This document shows, in pieces, positions 25,122-28,320 of a stretch of DNA of 28,320 nucleotides; the stretch's first letter is position 1, and each line of letters begins with the position of its first letter. The notes under the pieces were generated by a model. It was not told where the DNA came from, did no database searches, and saw only the letters and a list, made by a program, of their open reading frames with translations. Source of the DNA: CAZBWW01 sp964496005 (GTDB taxonomy: Bacteria; Patescibacteriota; WWE3; UBA101185; UBA10185); assembly GCA_964496005.1 (NCBI GenBank), contig CAZBWW010000013.1:1-28320 (forward strand), read 5' to 3'. The translations under genes were made by a program, and so were the position numbers.

Positions 25122-26486
25122 ATGGATTTGGTTGTATCTATAAATGAGAATAAGCTAAAGCTAAGTGTTAATACAAAAGATGGATTTAAAGCATTAACAG
25201 GAGACTTACCACCGGAAGCGGTTGACGATTCCAGTATAAAAGATACCAACACAGTTGCGCAGGAATTATCAAGATTAATAGCTCAACTCCCAAACATAAA
25301 TAAGAAACAGTTGCAGGCGGTTTTTTTGGTAGAGCCGCGGGAATCACTTTTGTTGTTTGTAACTATTGGTAAAACCGATGATGCCAACAGTGATGAGCAT
25401 GTAATTGCCGAGATTCGCTCCAAATTGGAAAATGTAAAACTTGAAGACTTGTATTTTTCCTATCAAAAGATTGCTCCTTTTGTGTATCAATTTGTGTGTG
25501 TGAGAAAAGAGATACTCGACAGTTATTTACAGATTGCGACTACTGCCGAGGTATCACTTAAAGCAGTTGTTCCGTGGGTGCTGTTATTACCTAAATTTTT
25601 GGAAAGCAATGATCCGGCTATCTTTATTATTCGTACCAAGGATCGGCAGAGTGTCGCACTTGCTGAATTAAACGGAATTTACTATTGTGAGGATTTTGAG
25701 CTTAACCGCAACCCAAAAGAAATACTTGGTTTGATCCAGAAATTATCAGTTTATAAAAGAGCTGAACCGATTCACAAAGTATTTACAGTCATTGACAATG
25801 ATTTACAAATGGGAGATGGATTTGATGTAAGTCCACTTATAGAATTATCTGATGATTTTAAACAAGCTGCCGGATATGAAGTACATTTATTAACAGATGA
25901 CGTATTGGCAAATTATCCTGATTACTTACTTACACAAGTTAATTTGCTAAATCTATTACCTGTACCCGTTGTCCAAAAAAGCGCAAAGCCTATGGTTTAT
26001 GCCGGTGTGGCTGCAGGATTACTGTTGTTAGCGTTAGCCGGATTTGCGGCATTTTCGTACTATTCCGGTCAGGGAAGTACAGAAGGCGAACTTGCTCTTG
26101 AAGGGGAAAGCTCACCTACAGTTTTAAGCGAAAATGAGACCGCTGAAAGTACTGAAACCGAAGGAACTCAAGAAGAAGAATCGGACGAAAACAACCCTGA
26201 ACTCGATAAAACCGAATTAGTGATTCGCATAGAAAACGGGGCAGGAATACCTGGAATCGCGGGCGAAGCTCAAACGTTTTTAGAGGAAAAGGGCTATACA
26301 ATTTTGGATGTGGGTAATGCGGATGAACAGGATAGGCAGGATACAATGCTTAAATTTAAAGATACTAAACTTGGGTATAAGGATCTGCTTGTTAAAGATA
26401 TGGAAGAAAGCTATGAGCTTGTGGTTGAGCAGGGGTTAGGTGAGGAGTTAGAGTACGATGTATTAATAGTGATCGGAGCTAACTAG
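25122..26486 (+). CDS. Membrane protein: PilM-like N-terminal region, helix, acidic linker, LytR_C-like domain
   Basis: 454 residues. The N-terminal ~285 residues are cytoplasmic if the single helix (about 290-314) is N-in. They resemble the actin-fold PilM-like proteins of type IV pilus systems in general pattern (VVSINENKLKLSV start, repeated short beta strands, ending VNLLNLLP), but no nucleotide-binding motif is clear. After the helix comes a Glu/Ser/Thr-rich linker (about 316-362). A C-terminal domain (365-454) has the LytR_C pattern: ELVIRIENGAGIPGIAGEAQTFLEEKGY near its start and DVLIVIGAN at its end. This may couple an inside actin-like scaffold to an outside wall-facing domain. The start is supported by a TATATT box seven bases upstream. 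The C-terminal assignment is firmer than the N-terminal one. Confidence 0.6.
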   Translation: MDLVVSINENKLKLSVNTKDGFKALTGDLPPEAVDDSSIKDTNTVAQELSRLIAQLPNINKKQLQAVFLVEPRESLLLFVTIGKTDDANSDEHVIAEIRSKLENVKLEDLYFSYQKIAPFVYQFVCVRKEILDSYLQIATTAEVSLKAVVPWVLLLPKFLESNDPAIFIIRTKDRQSVALAELNGIYYCEDFELNRNPKEILGLIQKLSVYKRAEPIHKVFTVIDNDLQMGDGFDVSPLIELSDDFKQAAGYEVHLLTDDVLANYPDYLLTQVNLLNLLPVPVVQKSAKPMVYAGVAAGLLLLALAGFAAFSYYSGQGSTEGELALEGESSPTVLSENETAESTETEGTQEEESDENNPELDKTELVIRIENGAGIPGIAGEAQTFLEEKGYTILDVGNADEQDRQDTMLKFKDTKLGYKDLLVKDMEESYELVVEQGLGEELEYDVLIVIGAN

Positions 26487-26487
26487 T

Positions 26488-26805
26488 ATGTCGGCAAAAA
26501 ACTCTTTTCTGTGTTTAAAATGCGGGAAGAATGTGCTGGAAATAGCACCCGGTACAAAAAACCGCAACCATTGTCCGCACTGTCTATATTCTCTACATGT
26601 TGACATTGATGTAGGTGATAGATTAGCCACTTGTAAAGGCTTGATGAAACCTATAGGAAAAATATTGAAAAAAGATGGCGAAGAAAGCCTAATCCACAAA
26701 TGCGAAAAATGCCTGAAAATAAGCAAAAATCGAATTGCGGGAGACGACAGTGTTCGGTTGGTGGCTGATTTAAAGCTAGTTGATGACCTCAAAGATACAG
26801 GTTGA
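26488..26805 (+). CDS. RNHCP-domain zinc-binding protein
   Basis: 105 residues. Cys pairs CLKC (C9, C12) and CPHC (C29, C32), plus C49 and CEKC (C72, C75), suggest one or two bound zinc ions. It contains the literal R-N-H-C-P signature (26-30) that names the RNHCP family. The biochemical role of the family is not established; a nucleic acid or ribosome link is a guess based on the rplU-rpmA neighbours. The ATG is one base after the upstream stop codon, so translation is likely coupled. Confidence 0.8.
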   Translation: MSAKNSFLCLKCGKNVLEIAPGTKNRNHCPHCLYSLHVDIDVGDRLATCKGLMKPIGKILKKDGEESLIHKCEKCLKISKNRIAGDDSVRLVADLKLVDDLKDTG

Positions 26806-26840
26806 TATGTATAAGTTGTTGTTGTAATATATCAAGGCTT

Positions 26841-27269
26841 ATGAAATACGCAATTATCCAGCTTGGCGGTAAGCAGATGAAAGTCTCTGAAGGAGATATA
26901 TTTGAAATTGAACGCCAGGAAAAACTAAATATAGCTGTTTTATTATTCTCCGAAAACGGCACGGTGCAGATTGGCGAACCGATTTTGGCCGATATTGAAG
27001 TTACGGCTAAGGTAGTTGAGGATAAAATGGATAAAAAGGTTAGAATTGCCAGGTATAAATCAAAATCCAGATATAGGAAGAAGAAAGGGCACCGTCAACC
27101 TATAAGTGTAGTTAAAATTGAAAAAATCGGCAAAAAAGGCGCGAGCAAGGACGCTAAGGTCGAGGCTGTTGCAAAGGCTAAACCATCAGCCAAAAAAACT
27201 ACTCCAAAAGCAAAAGAAAATACAGCGAAAGTAAAACCTACGGCTAAAAAAAAGGAGGCAAAAGGATAA
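26841..27269 (+). CDS. rplU: 50S ribosomal protein L21 with Lys-rich tail
   Basis: Large-subunit protein. The family starts M-x-Y-A-I-I-x-x-G-G-K-Q, which fixes the start at 26841 (MKYAIIQLGGKQMKV), not at the longer frame beginning at 26802. 142 residues: a ~100-residue core with KVRIARYKSKSRYRKKKGHRQ motifs, then about 45 residues of Lys/Ala/Pro-rich, alanine-lysine repeat-like tail (about 98-142) that standard L21 lacks. TAATAT (26825-26830) ten bases before the ATG may be a promoter. It is paired with rpmA three bases on, the usual bacterial order. Confidence 0.95.
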   Translation: MKYAIIQLGGKQMKVSEGDIFEIERQEKLNIAVLLFSENGTVQIGEPILADIEVTAKVVEDKMDKKVRIARYKSKSRYRKKKGHRQPISVVKIEKIGKKGASKDAKVEAVAKAKPSAKKTTPKAKENTAKVKPTAKKKEAKG

Positions 27270-27272
27270 CAT

Positions 27273-27542
27273 ATGGCACATAAAAAGGCCGGCGGCGCTA
27301 AAGCACGCCAACGAGGAAATGTAAGCGGAAAAAGACTTGGGTTAAAAGTATTTGGTGGAGGTGTTGTAAAACCAGGTCAAATAATTGTGCGGCAGCGTGG
27401 TCGTACTTTTGTACCTGGTAATAATGTTGATATGGGTAAGGACTTTACAATTTTTGCTAAAGTTGCGGGTGTTGTTGAATTTAAGAATCACACAAAAAGG
27501 CAAAAGAAGATTAATGTTATTGAAACTACTGCACCGAAATAA
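27273..27542 (+). CDS. rpmA: 50S ribosomal protein L27
   Basis: 89 residues. MAHKKAGG at the N terminus reaches the peptidyl transferase centre in known ribosomes; there is no cleavable N-terminal extension of the Firmicutes type. The core has KRLGLKVFGG, VKPGQIIVRQRG, FVPGNNVDMGKDFTIFA and GVVEF. AAAGGAGG at 27251-27258 lies 14 bases upstream, inside the end of rplU. Its last 17 bases overlap the convergent signal peptidase gene. Confidence 0.97.
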   Translation: MAHKKAGGAKARQRGNVSGKRLGLKVFGGGVVKPGQIIVRQRGRTFVPGNNVDMGKDFTIFAKVAGVVEFKNHTKRQKKINVIETTAPK

Positions 27543-28080
27543 GCCTGAAATTTTCCCACGGGTGGTAAACTAAAAAAGCTCTGCCAACAAGTAAATCTCT
27601 AGTAATAGTCCCAAAAGTACGGGAATCACTGCTATTTTCGCGGTTATCCCCCATCATAACAAACGAGTTGGCCGGAATAGTAAACTCTTCACCCTCTTTA
27701 ATAGCTTTCTTGCCTACGGTTGCGGTTCCGGCTTGTAGATATGGTTCAACTAACAACTCACCGTTAATGTAAACCAGCCCATCTTTAAGTTCTAACTGTT
27801 CATTGGGTAAACCTACAATCCGCTTAATTAACAGCACATCATTTTTATCAGGACTTCTAAATACGACAATTTCGCCCCGTTTTGGCTCTTCGAAGTTTAT
27901 AGAGATTTTCTCGGCAATAAGCTGTTCTTTATCTAGTAACGTGGGTACCATAGATTTACCCGTTACTTCCAGCGGTTCAGCTAAAAAAAACCACAAAAGT
28001 GCGAAGATGCCAACAGCAACAACCAGTAACTCAAAAAAATCAGCTAATATTTGCGAATACTTTTTTTGTACTTTCGGCAT
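27526..28080 (-). CDS. lepB: Signal peptidase I
   Basis: Membrane protease that cleaves signal peptides of Sec-exported proteins outside the membrane. I take the start at 28080 (MPKVQKKY, 184 residues). A longer in-frame Met at 28119 adds 13 hydrophobic residues but falls upstream of a TATACT box (28092-28097) that would promote from inside it. One N-terminal membrane helix (about 15-34) is followed by catalytic S43 (GKSMVPT) and K86 (LIKRIVGLP), then MGDNRENSSDSRTFG (143-157). The two catalytic residues and the box-E signature are intact. It overlaps rpmA convergently by 17 bases. Confidence 0.95.
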   Translation of the reverse strand: MPKVQKKYSQILADFFELLVVAVGIFALLWFFLAEPLEVTGKSMVPTLLDKEQLIAEKISINFEEPKRGEIVVFRSPDKNDVLLIKRIVGLPNEQLELKDGLVYINGELLVEPYLQAGTATVGKKAIKEGEEFTIPANSFVMMGDNRENSSDSRTFGTITRDLLVGRAFLVYHPWENFRLISVQ

Positions 28081-28091
28081 AAATGTACATA

Positions 28092-28097
28092 AGTATA
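28092..28097 (-). promoter_or_regulatory. -10 box of the signal peptidase gene
   Basis: TATACT on the minus strand, 11 bases before the ATG at 28080, gives a leader of about four bases. It lies downstream of the alternative start at 28119, so it also helps choose the shorter protein. Confidence 0.4.
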
Positions 28098-28181
28098 CTA
28101 CCAAAACTGCCCCAAGCATCTTTTGGTTTTATCTGTTTTTTTAATTTCTTTTGATTTCTTTTAAAATACCGCTTTTTTTTG

Positions 28182-28187
28182 TAGAAT
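28182..28187 (+). promoter_or_regulatory. Possible -10 box for tRNA-Val
   Basis: TAGAAT preceded by TTTG, about 55 bases before the tRNA. No -35 box was identified. The rest of the 28081-28242 intergenic stretch is T-rich on the plus strand, and no gene was seen. Confidence 0.3.
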
Positions 28188-28242
28188 GGTGATGTCAGTT
28201 AACAGTTGGTCTGGTAGTAATTGCCGCATTTAGGTGTATTTA

Positions 28243-28319
28243 GGTCGGATAGCTCAGCCGGTTAGAGCACTGCATTCACATTGCAGGGGTCGCAGGTTCG
28301 AATCCTGCTCCGACCACCA
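28243..28319 (+). tRNA. tRNA-Val, anticodon CAC, CCA encoded
   Basis: Complete cloverleaf. Acceptor GGTCGGA pairs with TCCGACC. The D stem is GCTC/GAGC. Anticodon stem CTGCA/TGCAG holds loop TTCACAT with anticodon CAC at 28277-28279, reading GUG (Val). T stem GCAGG/CCTGC holds loop TTCGAAT. The discriminator A at 28316 is followed by encoded CCA at 28317-28319. Confidence 0.95.
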
Positions 28320-28320
28320 A

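Noticed and set aside
26802..26840. Longer N terminus for rplU starting at 26802
   Set aside because: L21 proteins begin with the MKYAIIQLGGKQ-type sequence at 26841; the extra 13 residues are Cys-rich, unlike the family, and overlap the upstream stop.
28081..28119. Longer signal peptidase start at 28119
   Set aside because: A TATACT box lies inside the extra segment and the protein from 28080 already has the normal cytoplasmic end and helix. The longer start remains possible but less likely.
1..28320. Alternative genetic code (TGA as Gly or Trp)
   Set aside because: Several genes end naturally at TGA (for example the M42-like, adenosyltransferase and RNHCP genes) and conserved frames contain no internal TGA.
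1..28320. CRISPR arrays, insertion sequences, rRNA
   Set aside because: No regular spaced repeats, transposase-like frames, terminal inverted repeats or rRNA-like stretches were seen.

Overview
This window looks like a bacterial chromosome segment of moderately low GC, read with the standard bacterial code (genes end in TAA, TAG and TGA). I infer a member of the Patescibacteria / Candidate Phyla Radiation. The reasons are compact or divergent versions of universal genes (a 466-residue UvrC without the helix-hairpin-helix tail, an unusual MraY, a divergent MurG), a tightly packed cell-wall/division cluster without murC-F, a B12-dependent ribonucleotide reductase, and promoters placed so close to start codons that many mRNAs should be leaderless. 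The exact phylum cannot be fixed from the sequence alone.

Layout: (1) 1-2233 holds the 3' part of a class A penicillin-binding protein and a small membrane-anchored LysM protein. (2) 2234-8520 holds uvrA, a convergent secreted/membrane transglutaminase-like protein whose 3' end lies antisense to uvrA for 149 bases, and a compact uvrC divergent from it. (3) 8555-18551 is a long plus-strand envelope and division run: holin-like membrane protein, secG, murA, an M42-like metallopeptidase, mraY, ftsW, murG, ftsQ, ftsA, ftsZ. (4) 18733-22016 holds nrdJ, a PduO-type cob(I)alamin adenosyltransferase, and a previously unlisted 38-residue membrane peptide overlapping it by 4 bases. (5) 22044-25073 holds ileS behind what looks like a complete transcription attenuator: promoter, 12-codon leader peptide ending Ile-Ile-Ile-Gly, alternative hairpin, intrinsic terminator. 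(6) 25122-28319 holds a PilM-like/LytR_C membrane fusion protein, an RNHCP zinc protein, rplU, rpmA, a convergent signal peptidase I and tRNA-Val(CAC).

How the genes work together: MurA makes the first committed peptidoglycan precursor, MraY and MurG build lipid I and lipid II, FtsW and the class A PBP polymerise it, and FtsQ/FtsA/FtsZ run the divisome. SecG and signal peptidase I serve export. NrdJ needs adenosylcobalamin, which the adjacent adenosyltransferase can make from scavenged corrinoid. UvrA and UvrC serve excision repair.

The strongest candidate for something undescribed is the ileS leader (22044-22202). Next come the repeated -10/N6-7/start-codon architecture and the long antisense overlap of uvrA with a membrane-anchor coding sequence.
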